Of a DNA stretch of 64,000 nt, positions 10,841 through 19,020 are shown piece by piece (positions within the stretch are counted from its first letter, which is position 1; each line of letters begins with the position of its first letter). The notes under the pieces are model-generated. The model saw only the letters and a list, made by a program, of their open reading frames with translations. It was not told where the DNA came from and made no database searches. This stretch comes from Deinococcus roseus (GTDB taxonomy: Bacteria > Deinococcota > Deinococci > Deinococcales > Deinococcaceae). A program made the position numbers and the translations under genes. The stretch is from the NCBI RefSeq assembly GCF_014646895.1, contig NZ_BMOD01000023.1:1-64000 (forward strand). The letters are read 5' to 3'.

Positions 10841-11221
10841 ATGTACTTTCATACCTGGAAGGAAAAATGGTTTGGCTTGTTCAAGAAAGATGTCCCTGGT
10901 CTTAGACTCACTGATTACATTGATCCTGATTGGGATTTGGAGCTGGTATATAGAGTAAGTGAATACTTAAAAAAAGGAATTATATACATAGAAGCAACTA
11001 CTGAACAGAGGTTTATTTGTAGTATGTGTAAGAAGGATTTAGGATATAATGGAGTAATGATGACTGATGGTGTATTTGTATGGCCTCATGTTTTGAGTCA
11101 TTATGTTGAATTTCATAAGGTGAGGATTCCTGATAATTTTTTAAAGCATATTCTTGAAGTGGATTTTAAGATGATAGAAGATTCTGATGATATTGATTTA
11201 GATAACTTACCATTTTCTTAA
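10841..11221 (+). CDS. Candidate immunity protein for the upstream RHS toxin
   Basis: This 126-aa acidic, cytoplasmic-looking protein starts 9 bases after the RHS stop codon, with AGGAGGG at 10831-10837 as ribosome site, so the two are almost certainly co-transcribed. It shares the AT-rich composition of the toxin tip and differs from everything else nearby, as expected of a toxin-immunity cassette acquired as one unit. Visible features are a CxxC pair (Cys60, Cys63), a TDGVFVWPHVLSHYVEFH block at residues 75-92 and an acidic tail. I recognise this as the pattern of small proteins that sit behind RHS genes, but cannot name a family. The immunity role is inferred from position and composition only. 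Confidence 0.8.
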   Translation: MYFHTWKEKWFGLFKKDVPGLRLTDYIDPDWDLELVYRVSEYLKKGIIYIEATTEQRFICSMCKKDLGYNGVMMTDGVFVWPHVLSHYVEFHKVRIPDNFLKHILEVDFKMIEDSDDIDLDNLPFS

Positions 11222-11272
11222 AAGGTGAAGCAGCAGGGCCATCGATATCGATGGCCCTGCTGCTTCACCTTT
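11221..11272. terminator. Perfect 52-bp palindrome, probable factor-independent terminator
   Basis: Positions 11221-11246 and 11247-11272 are exact reverse complements (26-bp arms, no spacer, centre ATCGAT/ATCGAT), with AAA at the left end and TTT at the right. It starts on the last base of the immunity-gene stop codon. In RNA it would form a very stable hairpin after the toxin-immunity pair. There is no real U-tract, so a role in RNA 3'-end protection or as a recombination boundary is also possible. Confidence 0.75.
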
Positions 11273-11352
11273 CTGGATTTTGAAAGATCAAAACTATTTC
11301 ACTTGAAGTTTTCCCATTGCAATATTAAATTTGTGATCTATCCTCCAAACCC

Positions 11353-11382
11353 TTGACATTCGAATCGATTCGATATTAAGAT
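11353..11382 (+). promoter_or_regulatory. Promoter and LacI-type operator for the GH74 gene
   Basis: TTGACA at 11353-11358 is followed by TAAGAT at 11377-11382 (18-bp spacing; TATTAA at 11374 is an alternative). The spacer holds TCGAATCGATTCGA at 11360-11373, a perfect 14-bp palindrome with a central CG, the usual form of a LacI-family operator. This fits repression of the xyloglucanase gene until sugar is available. The rest of the 402-base gap between the palindrome at 11272 and the gene at 11675 shows no gene. Confidence 0.6.
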
Positions 11383-11674
11383 GAAACCATCAACACCCCT
11401 CACCCTCAGGCAGGCATCCCTCAACCCGATGCCCTGACCTGCGTCTTCTCCCATGCACCAGAACAACAGCAGGGTAGACACTTGTGCCGCAAATACAACC
11501 GATTCTGGAGGCCCATTGACCTGATCTTTCCAGCCATATCCTTTTCAATCCAATAACACCCACCATCACCCAGCGGGTGAAGGGTTGTCGTGTTGATTGC
11601 TGAAACCTGTTCCCGAACCAGACCCAAAAAGTCCGATGCAGATGCCCTTTCTGTTGCTTTTTAAGGAGGCTTTT

Positions 11675-13951
11675 ATGCTCAAAATGTCCAGAACTTTCAA
11701 ACCTTCTGTTCTTGCCCTTGGCCTGCTGGTGGGTACCGTCAGTTGCGCCACCCTGCCCATCCCCAGGGTCACCACCCAGGCTTACAGCTGGAAAAACGTT
11801 GAGGTTGTGGGTGGAGGCTACGTCCCGGGCATCATTTTCAACCAGAAGGAAAAAGACCTGATTTACGCCCGCACAGACATCGGAGGCGCATACCGCTGGG
11901 ACAAGACCACAGGCCGCTGGATTCAGCTCCTGAACTGGGTGGGGGCAGACGACTGGGGTTTATCAGGTGTGGACAGCCTTGCCACCGATCCCGTGGACCC
12001 CAACCGCGTTTACCTGCTGGCAGGCACCTACACCAACGACTGGGACCCCAACAATGGCGCTATTCTGCGGTCCACGGACAGAGGCAACACCTGGGCCAGA
12101 ACCGATTTGCCTTTCAAATCTGGAGGCAACATGCCCGGACGTGGCATGGGAGAACGCCTCTCCATTGATCCCAACAAGAACAGCATCCTGTATCTGGGCA
12201 CCAGAAGCGGCAATGGCCTGTGGAGAAGCACCGATTACGGAGTCAACTGGAGCAAAGTCACCGCCTTCACCAACCCCGGAGATTACGTGCAAACCCCAGG
12301 CGATGCCTACGCAGGAGACAAAGTGGGCGTGGTCTGGATCACCTTCGACAAATCCACGGGCACAGCAGGAAACGCCACCCAGACCCTTTATGTGGGCGTG
12401 GCAGACAAGGCCCACCCGCTGTATCAGAGCCTGGATGGAGGCACCACCTGGACCGAAGTCCCCGGACAGCCCACCGGATTTTTGCCGCACCATGGGGTGC
12501 TGGACGGCAAAGGCAACCTGTACATCACCTACAGCGATGGTGCAGGCCCCTACGATGGTCAGAAAGGGGACGTCTGGAAGTACGACACCATCAAAAAAGA
12601 ATGGAGCAACATCAGCCCGGTTCCGTCCAGCAGTGGAGATGATTACTTTGGGTATGGTGGGCTGGCCGTGGATGCCCAGAACCCAGATACCCTGATGGTG
12701 GCCGCCCTCAACTCCTGGTGGCCGGACACGGTGCTGTTCCGCTCCACAGATGCAGGCAAAAGCTGGACCCGCATCTGGGACTGGGACGCATGGCCCAGCC
12801 TGAAAAAACGCTACACCCTGGACAGCAGTGGTGCCCCCTGGCTGAACTTCGGCAACACCACCCCCAGAGACCCTGAACCCCTGGTCAAAGTGGGCTGGAT
12901 GGTGGATGACCTCGAAATTGACCCCTTCGATTCCAACCGCATGCTGTATGGCACCGGAGCCACGGTGTTTGGGACCAGCAACCTGACCGAATGGGACAGC
13001 GACAACAAAATCGATCTGAAGGTGATGGCCCAGGGCATTGAGGAAACCGCCGTTCTGGACCTGATCAGCCCTCCGGTTGGCGCAAATTTGCACAGTGCTC
13101 TGGGAGACATTGCGGGTTTCAAGCACACGGACCTCACCAAAGTGCCTGCAAAAATGGCCGCTCAGCCCAATGGAGGCAGCCAGACCAGTCTGGATTACGC
13201 TGAACTGAAACCCGAAATCCTGGTGCGGGTGGGCAACGGAGACGCCACCCACAGCTTCGCCCTCAGCACCGATGGGGGAGACACCTGGACCAACGGCACC
13301 AGTCCAGCAGGCACCAGTGGTGGAGGCAGTGTCTACATTTCTGCAAAAGGCACCACCATCCTCTGGTCTCCTCAGGGAGCAAAAGTGTCTTTCTCTGCAG
13401 ATCAGGGCGCAAAATGGACCCCCTCTGCTGGCCTGCCTGAAGGCCCTGCAAAAATTGTGTCTGACCGCGTGAATGACAGCATCTTCTATGCTTTCTCTGG
13501 CAATGCCCTGTACGTCAGTCTGGATGGAGGCAAGAATTTTGTTGCCAGACGTGCTGCTGGCCTGCCCGCCGTTGTAGAATCCGCCTGGATTCAGAGCGTT
13601 CCTGGCACCGAGGGTGATTTGTGGCTCGCTGCAGGCAAAAGTGGCCTCTACCACTCCACAGATGGAGGCATAAAGTTCCAGAAACTGGATCTGGTGGACA
13701 CTGCCAATGTGGTGGGTTTTGGGAAAGCTGCTCCTGGCAAGAAATACGTGGCCATTTACATCACCGGAAAAGTGGAAGGCAAACAGGGTTTCTACCGCTC
13801 AGACGATGCAGGCCAGACCTGGGTTCGCATCAACGACAATCAGCACCAGTACGGATCCACCAACTCTGCCATCACCGGAGACCCCAGGGTGTACGGACGG
13901 GTGTACATCGGGACCAACGGTTATGGAATCGTGTACGGAGACATCAAGTAA
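11675..13951 (+). CDS. GH74-family xyloglucanase / oligoxyloglucan hydrolase, exported
   Basis: A 758-aa exported endo-glucanase of the GH74 type, which cuts the beta-1,4-glucan backbone of xyloglucan at the cell exterior. The ATG at 11675 follows AAGGAGG at 11663-11669. Residues 1-28 are a signal peptide; Cys near residue 25 could be a lipid anchor, but the lipobox is poor. The protein reads as a double seven-bladed propeller with many BNR-like SxDxGxxW blades (for example STDRGNTW, SLDGGTTW, STDGGDTW). The catalytic aspartates of the family fit Asp68 in ARTDIGGAYRW and Asp478 in GDIAGFKHTDL, in the same spacing as in characterised enzymes. The length is normal for a GH74 catalytic module without a cellulose-binding domain. 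Confidence 0.92.
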   Translation: MLKMSRTFKPSVLALGLLVGTVSCATLPIPRVTTQAYSWKNVEVVGGGYVPGIIFNQKEKDLIYARTDIGGAYRWDKTTGRWIQLLNWVGADDWGLSGVDSLATDPVDPNRVYLLAGTYTNDWDPNNGAILRSTDRGNTWARTDLPFKSGGNMPGRGMGERLSIDPNKNSILYLGTRSGNGLWRSTDYGVNWSKVTAFTNPGDYVQTPGDAYAGDKVGVVWITFDKSTGTAGNATQTLYVGVADKAHPLYQSLDGGTTWTEVPGQPTGFLPHHGVLDGKGNLYITYSDGAGPYDGQKGDVWKYDTIKKEWSNISPVPSSSGDDYFGYGGLAVDAQNPDTLMVAALNSWWPDTVLFRSTDAGKSWTRIWDWDAWPSLKKRYTLDSSGAPWLNFGNTTPRDPEPLVKVGWMVDDLEIDPFDSNRMLYGTGATVFGTSNLTEWDSDNKIDLKVMAQGIEETAVLDLISPPVGANLHSALGDIAGFKHTDLTKVPAKMAAQPNGGSQTSLDYAELKPEILVRVGNGDATHSFALSTDGGDTWTNGTSPAGTSGGGSVYISAKGTTILWSPQGAKVSFSADQGAKWTPSAGLPEGPAKIVSDRVNDSIFYAFSGNALYVSLDGGKNFVARRAAGLPAVVESAWIQSVPGTEGDLWLAAGKSGLYHSTDGGIKFQKLDLVDTANVVGFGKAAPGKKYVAIYITGKVEGKQGFYRSDDAGQTWVRINDNQHQYGSTNSAITGDPRVYGRVYIGTNGYGIVYGDIK

Positions 13952-13965
13952 GCTGCATTCCAGAC

Positions 13966-13991
13966 GAGAGGGAGGGCATCAAAGCCCTCTC
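13966..13991 (+). terminator. Terminator after the GH74 gene
   Basis: GAGAGGGAGGGC at 13966-13977 pairs with GCCCTCTC at 13984-13991, separated by a short loop and followed by TTTGCTTTG. It lies between the convergent GH74 gene and the minus-strand gene ending at 14005. Confidence 0.6.
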
Positions 13992-14004
13992 TTTGCTTTG
14001 CTGG

Positions 14005-14946
14005 TTAGTCTGCCTGCAACCCCACCACCCGATCTCCTCCCAGACCGCTGATCAACATGCGTTCCTTGCGGTTGCTGAGGAACTTCTGACTCCAGTTCAC
14101 CTCGCCCCCATCGGCCAGACAGAGGATTTCCTGGTCTGTGGGCAGAGCATAAAGATGAAAACACAGCCCTGAGTAGTAATTCTGTCCGTGGGTGCGCTCA
14201 GGGTCATGCTGACAGTCCAGATCAGGAAATTGTTGTTGCAAGGCCTGAAAAACCCTGTCCTCAATTTGTTGGTTTCGGTTTTTCCCAGGGAAGTCACTGA
14301 CCGTGAGTTTCAGAGGGATGGCCTGGGTCCAGAAATTCTGCAAAGCAGTCAGCAACGTGTTCAGATGCAGCACCAGACTCTCAAATTCAAAATCTGAATT
14401 CCCCTGATCTGCTCCTGCACTGACCATGCAGAACAGATTGAAATGCGGGATCTGGTTGGAGTTCTGGTAAAACTGCGGCCTGAGCATGCGGTGGCTGCAG
14501 GCCAGATGCACCCTTTCTCTGGATTTGGGGTTCTGCTTTAAAAGGGTCTTGCGTCTGGAACTGGCTTCCAGGGCCAGCACATTGGTGGCGTCCGAAACCA
14601 CTTCCAGCCCCCGGACTGCAGCCACAGACCAGTTCTGGTCCACCCCTGCCACCACCGAACAGCTTCCCAGAGGAGCCACCGGAGAGAGCACCAGGGCTTC
14701 AATCTGTTCTGGCAGAGCAGACATGACAGCCATTTCCCATTTCAGCATCTCCAGAGGATGAACCCTGGCAGGACGCACAAACCGGCTTTGCTGGTGTTCC
14801 TGAAGCACCTGTGCAGGAGTGCGCCGGGCAGCTTTCTGGCGGTAGACTTCCAGCAGCAAAGTGGTCAGGTCAGGCAAAGACAGCTTTTCTGACAGCAAAG
14901 ACACCTTCAGTTCGCGTTCAATGCGCTGCAGCACAGGATCATTCAT
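14005..14946 (-). CDS. Protein of unknown function, 313 aa
   Basis: The 313-aa protein is soluble, with no signal peptide or membrane segment. Codon use matches the neighbours. I do not recognise the family. The N-terminal 60 residues are charged and look helical; the rest alternates strands and helices, with a Cys/His-bearing stretch VHLACSHRMLRPQFYQ in the middle and a C-terminal GGEVNWSQKFLSNRKERMLISG segment. That middle stretch faintly recalls motif 2 of class II tRNA-synthetase-like folds, but this is a weak impression. The start is supported by a leaderless promoter: TAAACT at 14953-14958 on the minus strand ends six bases before the ATG, and there is no ribosome site. Confidence 0.7.
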   Translation of the reverse strand: MNDPVLQRIERELKVSLLSEKLSLPDLTTLLLEVYRQKAARRTPAQVLQEHQQSRFVRPARVHPLEMLKWEMAVMSALPEQIEALVLSPVAPLGSCSVVAGVDQNWSVAAVRGLEVVSDATNVLALEASSRRKTLLKQNPKSRERVHLACSHRMLRPQFYQNSNQIPHFNLFCMVSAGADQGNSDFEFESLVLHLNTLLTALQNFWTQAIPLKLTVSDFPGKNRNQQIEDRVFQALQQQFPDLDCQHDPERTHGQNYYSGLCFHLYALPTDQEILCLADGGEVNWSQKFLSNRKERMLISGLGGDRVVGLQAD

Positions 14947-14973
14947 TTTCAGAGTTTAAACCCACAGGGTTTT

Positions 14974-15498
14974 TCAGGCATCCAGCATCTGACCTACTGC
15001 CAGCACCGTGCGCCAGTTCCTGACCGTGGCAGAAACCTTCAGCTTTTTCTCTAGCAGCACATGGGTTAGTTTTGCATTGGCTGTGCCCTCTGGGTATTGC
15101 AAATAGATGTTCTCTCCTTGAAGCTCCCAGCGGTCTGAACCCACCTCCAATTCTTTCAGGGTGGCCAGATTTCTTTCTTCTGGGACACCTCCCAGAAAAG
15201 CCACATGCAGATGGTCGGTCTGGTCTGGGAACGGATTCTGGGCAATCACCTGTTGCCACTCCTGGGCTGTTCGCAAAACCACCGTGACCACAAACCCGAA
15301 CCTGATCACCAGCAATTGCTGGATGGAATCCAGAAGATCTGGCCTCTGCAGGTCACTTTGCAAGACGACATTGCCGCTCTGGATGTAGGTTTTCACGCCT
15401 GTGATACCTGTAGCTTCCAGGGCAGCTTTCAGGTCTTTCATGGGGACTTTGCGGTTTCCGCCCACATTGATTCCTCTGAGCAACACAATCCAGGTCAT
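14974..15498 (-). CDS. DUF1697 domain protein
   Basis: The 174-aa cytoplasmic protein begins MTWIVLLRGINVGGNRKVPM and continues with ITGVKTYIQSGNVVLQS, the signature opening of the DUF1697 family. Length is normal for the family and the biochemical function is unknown. TAAACT (minus strand, 15505-15510) ends six bases before the ATG, so the gene probably has a leaderless transcript. It lies 27 bases upstream of the 313-aa gene, which has its own leaderless promoter, so the two are adjacent but separately started. Confidence 0.88.
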   Translation of the reverse strand: MTWIVLLRGINVGGNRKVPMKDLKAALEATGITGVKTYIQSGNVVLQSDLQRPDLLDSIQQLLVIRFGFVVTVVLRTAQEWQQVIAQNPFPDQTDHLHVAFLGGVPEERNLATLKELEVGSDRWELQGENIYLQYPEGTANAKLTHVLLEKKLKVSATVRNWRTVLAVGQMLDA

Positions 15499-15610
15499 GA
15501 GGGCAGTTTAATGGAAAGCGTGTGGATTACAATGAAATGGTATGTGGGGCTCATGGATCAAATGTTTGTTGATTCAAATCCAGTTGCACGCTTCACCATT
15601 CGGGAGGTTT

Positions 15611-16231
15611 ATGTTCACCATTCGAAAAAGCATCGTGTTTTGTTTCATGCTGGCAGGATCTGCTGTTGCGCAATCCATCACCTTTCAGGGCCAGATTGCT
15701 CTGTGGCCTGTAGGCAAAACAGGTGTGTTGAAAGTCATGCCTGTTCCAGCGCAGTATGTTCCTTCATTGCTTCCAGACCCCCTTGCATCTGCTCCCATCA
15801 ATGCCAGAGGGGAATTCAAAGTCACCATCAAAGGTCCTTTTCCTGAGAAATATTTATTGCCTGACCAAAACAGCAATGCGCCCTGCAAGGGAGAAATCAA
15901 GCCCAGGAATCCACGCTCAGGTATGCCTTCTTTCTGGGTTTACAACAAACAGGGACAGGCCATCACCATGCTGGATCTGAAAAGCCAGCGGTATGTGGAA
16001 AAGGACACCAAGAGCATGATGGTCGTTGGACCAATCTATGTTCCCGTGACAACTTCCTTCAAATTCAAGTGCACTGTTGAAGGAACTTCACTTGACACCA
16101 ACATGGTTTTACAGCCTGGATGGAACATCATGGAAGCCATTTCCAGTAGGAAGAGCATTCAGATGCGCAAAGTCACAAGTGTGTCCAGCAAAGTGTACTG
16201 GTGGCCATGGGCAGATCTGAATGGCCTCTAG
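15611..16231 (+). CDS. Secreted protein of unknown function, 206 aa
   Basis: The product starts with a clear signal peptide, MFTIRKSIVFCFMLAGSAVA, with cleavage expected after AVA. The ATG at 15611 sits three bases after GGGAGG, a short but usable spacing. TACAAT at 15528-15533 is a reasonable -10 box for a leadered transcript. The mature ~186 residues contain two strand-rich halves (SITFQGQIALWPVGKTG..., and a C-terminal ALDTNM/WNIMEAI region) and two cysteines. I recognise no family. The pattern fits a small periplasmic or cell-surface protein. Confidence 0.72.
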   Translation: MFTIRKSIVFCFMLAGSAVAQSITFQGQIALWPVGKTGVLKVMPVPAQYVPSLLPDPLASAPINARGEFKVTIKGPFPEKYLLPDQNSNAPCKGEIKPRNPRSGMPSFWVYNKQGQAITMLDLKSQRYVEKDTKSMMVVGPIYVPVTTSFKFKCTVEGTSLDTNMVLQPGWNIMEAISSRKSIQMRKVTSVSSKVYWWPWADLNGL

Positions 16232-16263
16232 AGAGTGAGTGAAGAGGAAAGTTCAATAAGGCA

Positions 16264-17271
16264 TCAGAACTCAGGCAACGCCAGAAGTCGTTCCTGAAAC
16301 AACTCTGCCCCCTGCACCAGAGCCCCCTGCACCACCGAATTCTGCCCCAGGCTGCTGTGCACGATGCGCAAATCTGGCGTGACCAGACCCTGCAGTTTCT
16401 CCATCAGTTTGCCGGGTTCGGGGGCCAGATCCTGGTGCACCACCACAGCACTGAGGTCCAGCGTCAGTGCCAGACCTGCCACCATGTAAGCCAGTGCGGT
16501 TTCCTGGGCATTCCCAGTCAATTCCTCGATGGGGATGGCTTTTTTGTTGCTGGGCCAGCGCACCAGGGCCAGTTCTCCGGCCAGTCCACGCTGTCCCCGG
16601 TAAGGCTGACCATCCAGATACAACCCCAGACCAATTCCGGTGGGCCGTTCCAGCAGGAAAGCAAAATGCTGCTCGTCTTTGACAGCCCCCAGATGGTGTT
16701 CGGCCCTGGCCCCCAGATTTGCGTCGTTGTCCACACGCAGGTCCATGCTGTGTTTTGCACAGAAGGCAGCAATGGCAGGCAAATCCAGTTCTGGCAGGCT
16801 GTTGGGAGACCCCATTTCCCCTGCAGCATTGACCGGAGCAGGCACCGCCAGACACAAATGCCGCACAGGGCCACTTTCTGGAGGCGCAGTCACCAGATTC
16901 TCCAGCACTTCAAGCATCGCACCCGTGACCTCTGAGGCAGAGGAGACCTCCTGAACCTGATGCACTACCGCATCCCGTCTGGCATTGGTGACCCCATACA
17001 GCACGCGGTTTCGCTGCAAATCCATGCCCACAATGCTGCCCCCTCTGGGGTTGAGGTCCACCTTCTGGGCGGGCCTCCCACTGCTCCCCTCGGTGCGGCC
17101 CATCTCGCTGAGGATGCCCTCCTCCAGCAGGTCGTTCACGATGTAAGTCACGGTCACGCTGGAAATCTCGGTGCGTTCCGCAAGCTCGCTGCGGGACAGC
17201 GCACCTTCACGCAGAATCCGTTTCAGGATCTGGGCCCGGTTGATGGCTCTCAGTGCAGCAGGACGTCCCAT
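16264..17271 (-). CDS. ROK-family transcriptional regulator (NagC/XylR type)
   Basis: The 335-aa protein has an N-terminal winged helix (residues ~12-58, ILREGALSRSELAERTEISSVTVTYIVNDLL) and a C-terminal ROK sugar-kinase-like fold. Family members sense a sugar or its phosphate and release DNA. The usual zinc motif CxCGxxGC of ROK proteins is absent, so this member probably does not bind zinc there. GAGGTGA upstream of the ATG is the ribosome site and TACAAT (minus strand, near 17291-17296) a likely -10. It lies downstream of the GH20 transport operon on the same strand and is the obvious candidate to control it, by analogy with NagC. Confidence 0.9.
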   Translation of the reverse strand: MGRPAALRAINRAQILKRILREGALSRSELAERTEISSVTVTYIVNDLLEEGILSEMGRTEGSSGRPAQKVDLNPRGGSIVGMDLQRNRVLYGVTNARRDAVVHQVQEVSSASEVTGAMLEVLENLVTAPPESGPVRHLCLAVPAPVNAAGEMGSPNSLPELDLPAIAAFCAKHSMDLRVDNDANLGARAEHHLGAVKDEQHFAFLLERPTGIGLGLYLDGQPYRGQRGLAGELALVRWPSNKKAIPIEELTGNAQETALAYMVAGLALTLDLSAVVVHQDLAPEPGKLMEKLQGLVTPDLRIVHSSLGQNSVVQGALVQGAELFQERLLALPEF

Positions 17272-17310
17272 GTCACCTCTTTCGGGATTGATTGTATCTC
17301 AGGAAAGGAA

Positions 17311-17456
17311 CGCCGAGGGCCGAGAGCACAGGGCCGAGGGCTGTCCAGAAAGCTTTTGCTCGAGCTTTTTTACAGCTTGACAGCCAGCTTTCATTTCCGC
17401 ATATTATGCTCGGCTCTCGGCTCTCGGCTCTCGGCTCTCGGCCCTGTGCCCTTGGC
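17311..17456. repeat. Intergenic repeat element with inverted ends and a CGGCTCT tandem array
   Basis: The left end (17311-17341) is built of GCCGAGGGC/GAGAGC units. The right end (17408-17456) has the heptamer CGGCTCT repeated four times from 17411. GCACAGGGCCGAG (17326-17338) and CTCGGCCCTGTGC (17437-17449) are a perfect 13-bp inverted repeat. A small hairpin (AAAGCT/AGCTTT, 17349-17368) lies between. Similar GCCGAGG/CCCTCGGC words occur in the gaps near 26287 and 38265, so it looks like a dispersed intergenic repeat. Confidence 0.65.
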
Positions 17457-17460
17457 TTCT

Positions 17461-19014
17461 TCAATCCCCCACTTCCACCCCAACATCCAGCGGCCTGTAC
17501 TTCACCCCCAGCACATCCAGGCGTTTCAGGTGGTCTTTGAGCCTGACCATGAAATCATCGAAGTTGTGCAACGCTGGATCGGTCCAGGCCATTTCTGAAA
17601 GAGCACACAACCTGGGAAACATCATGTACTGGGCGTGTTCTGGGGTTTTGACGTATTCGGTCCACAGGTTGGCCTGGGTGCCCAGCACAAAGCTGGTTTC
17701 TGTTTCGGTCTGGGTCCAGCCAATGGGGTTGTAACGGTAGATTTTTTCCAGGGTATTGCAGCCCCCGATGGCGAGGGGTTCTGCAGATTTGTTTTCGCTC
17801 TGGTAATGGTCGAGGTACAAATAAGTTTGCGGAACCATGATCACATCGTGTCCCAGTCGGGCTGCCTGGATGCCGCCTTCTTCACCGCGCCAGGAGAGCA
17901 CGGTGGCGTGGGGGGCCAGGCCGCCTTCCAGAATTTCATCCCAGCCCAGCAGTTTGCGGCCTTTTTCATGCAAAAAGGTGTCCATGTGCCCGATGATGTG
18001 GCTTTGCAGTTCTTCCTCGCTGTTCAGACCGAGGTCCTGCATGCGTTTCTGGGCTGCAGGGCTGTTTTTCCATTCGGTTTTTTCGCATTCATCGCCCCCA
18101 ATGCAGATGTATTCGGAGGGGAAAAGCCCGATCACTTCGGTCAGCACGTCTTCCAGAAAAGTCAGGGTGGCTTCACTGGGGTTCAGCACGTGTTCGATGA
18201 TGCCCCAGAAGTTGCACACCTCCAGTTGCTGCCCGGTGTTGCCCAGTTCGGGGTAGGCGGCAATGGCGGCCTGCATGTGTCCGGGCAAATCAATTTCGGG
18301 GATGATGGTGATGCCGCGTTTGGTTGCATATTCCACCACCTCTCTGATTTCAGCCTGGGTGTAGAAGCCTCCGTGTGGCACATCGTCAAACACTTTTGGG
18401 CTGTCGTGTCCGTGCCCAATCAGGGTGTTTTTGCGCCATGCCCCAACTTCGGTGAGCCTGGGGTATTTCTGGATTTCGATGCGCCAGCCCTGGTCATCGG
18501 TGAGGTGCCAGTGGAAGGTGTTGAATTTGTGCAGCAAGAGCAGATCCAGCACTTTTTTGATGAAGCCCACAGGCATGAAGTGCCGGGACACATCCAGCAT
18601 GAATCCCCTCCACTTAAAACGGGGCCAGTCTTCCGCATGCAGGGCTGGAATTTCCCACACGGCCTCCTGCACTTCGCTGGCAAAAACTTCTGGGGGGAAG
18701 AGTTGCAGCAGGCTGACGACAGCGTACAGCAATCCCCGATGGTCGGCGGCTTTCAGGACCATCTGGTTTTCCAGCACGATCAGTTCAAAGCTTTCTGGTG
18801 CGAACTGCTCTGAATCGGCCTGCTCAAACAGGATCACCTTGCTCTGGGTGTGTTCGGTGATCGGGAGGGGAAACCCGGTGCTGCCTCGCAGGGTTTCGGC
18901 CAGAAAAGTGGCGGCCTGAAGGGAGAAGGGGTCGGCCTGAATGGCGGTGCTGGAATCCAGCGTGAAAGACAGGTCATTGAAGGTGATGCGCTGGGGAAGG
19001 GGCAAAAAGGTCAT
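17461..19014 (-). CDS. GH20 beta-N-acetylhexosaminidase
   Basis: The 517-aa enzyme removes terminal N-acetylglucosamine or -galactosamine from glycans by substrate-assisted catalysis. An N-terminal GH20b-like domain (1-130) precedes the barrel. Diagnostic motifs are MLDVSRHFMP (139-148), FHWHLTDDQGWRIEI (167-181) and the catalytic Asp308-Glu309 in GGDECEK. No signal peptide is visible, so it probably acts inside the cell on imported chito-oligosaccharides. It starts 6 bases after the second permease gene, clearly in the same operon. Confidence 0.95.
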   Translation of the reverse strand: MTFLPLPQRITFNDLSFTLDSSTAIQADPFSLQAATFLAETLRGSTGFPLPITEHTQSKVILFEQADSEQFAPESFELIVLENQMVLKAADHRGLLYAVVSLLQLFPPEVFASEVQEAVWEIPALHAEDWPRFKWRGFMLDVSRHFMPVGFIKKVLDLLLLHKFNTFHWHLTDDQGWRIEIQKYPRLTEVGAWRKNTLIGHGHDSPKVFDDVPHGGFYTQAEIREVVEYATKRGITIIPEIDLPGHMQAAIAAYPELGNTGQQLEVCNFWGIIEHVLNPSEATLTFLEDVLTEVIGLFPSEYICIGGDECEKTEWKNSPAAQKRMQDLGLNSEEELQSHIIGHMDTFLHEKGRKLLGWDEILEGGLAPHATVLSWRGEEGGIQAARLGHDVIMVPQTYLYLDHYQSENKSAEPLAIGGCNTLEKIYRYNPIGWTQTETETSFVLGTQANLWTEYVKTPEHAQYMMFPRLCALSEMAWTDPALHNFDDFMVRLKDHLKRLDVLGVKYRPLDVGVEVGD

Positions 19015-19020
19015 GTGAAA

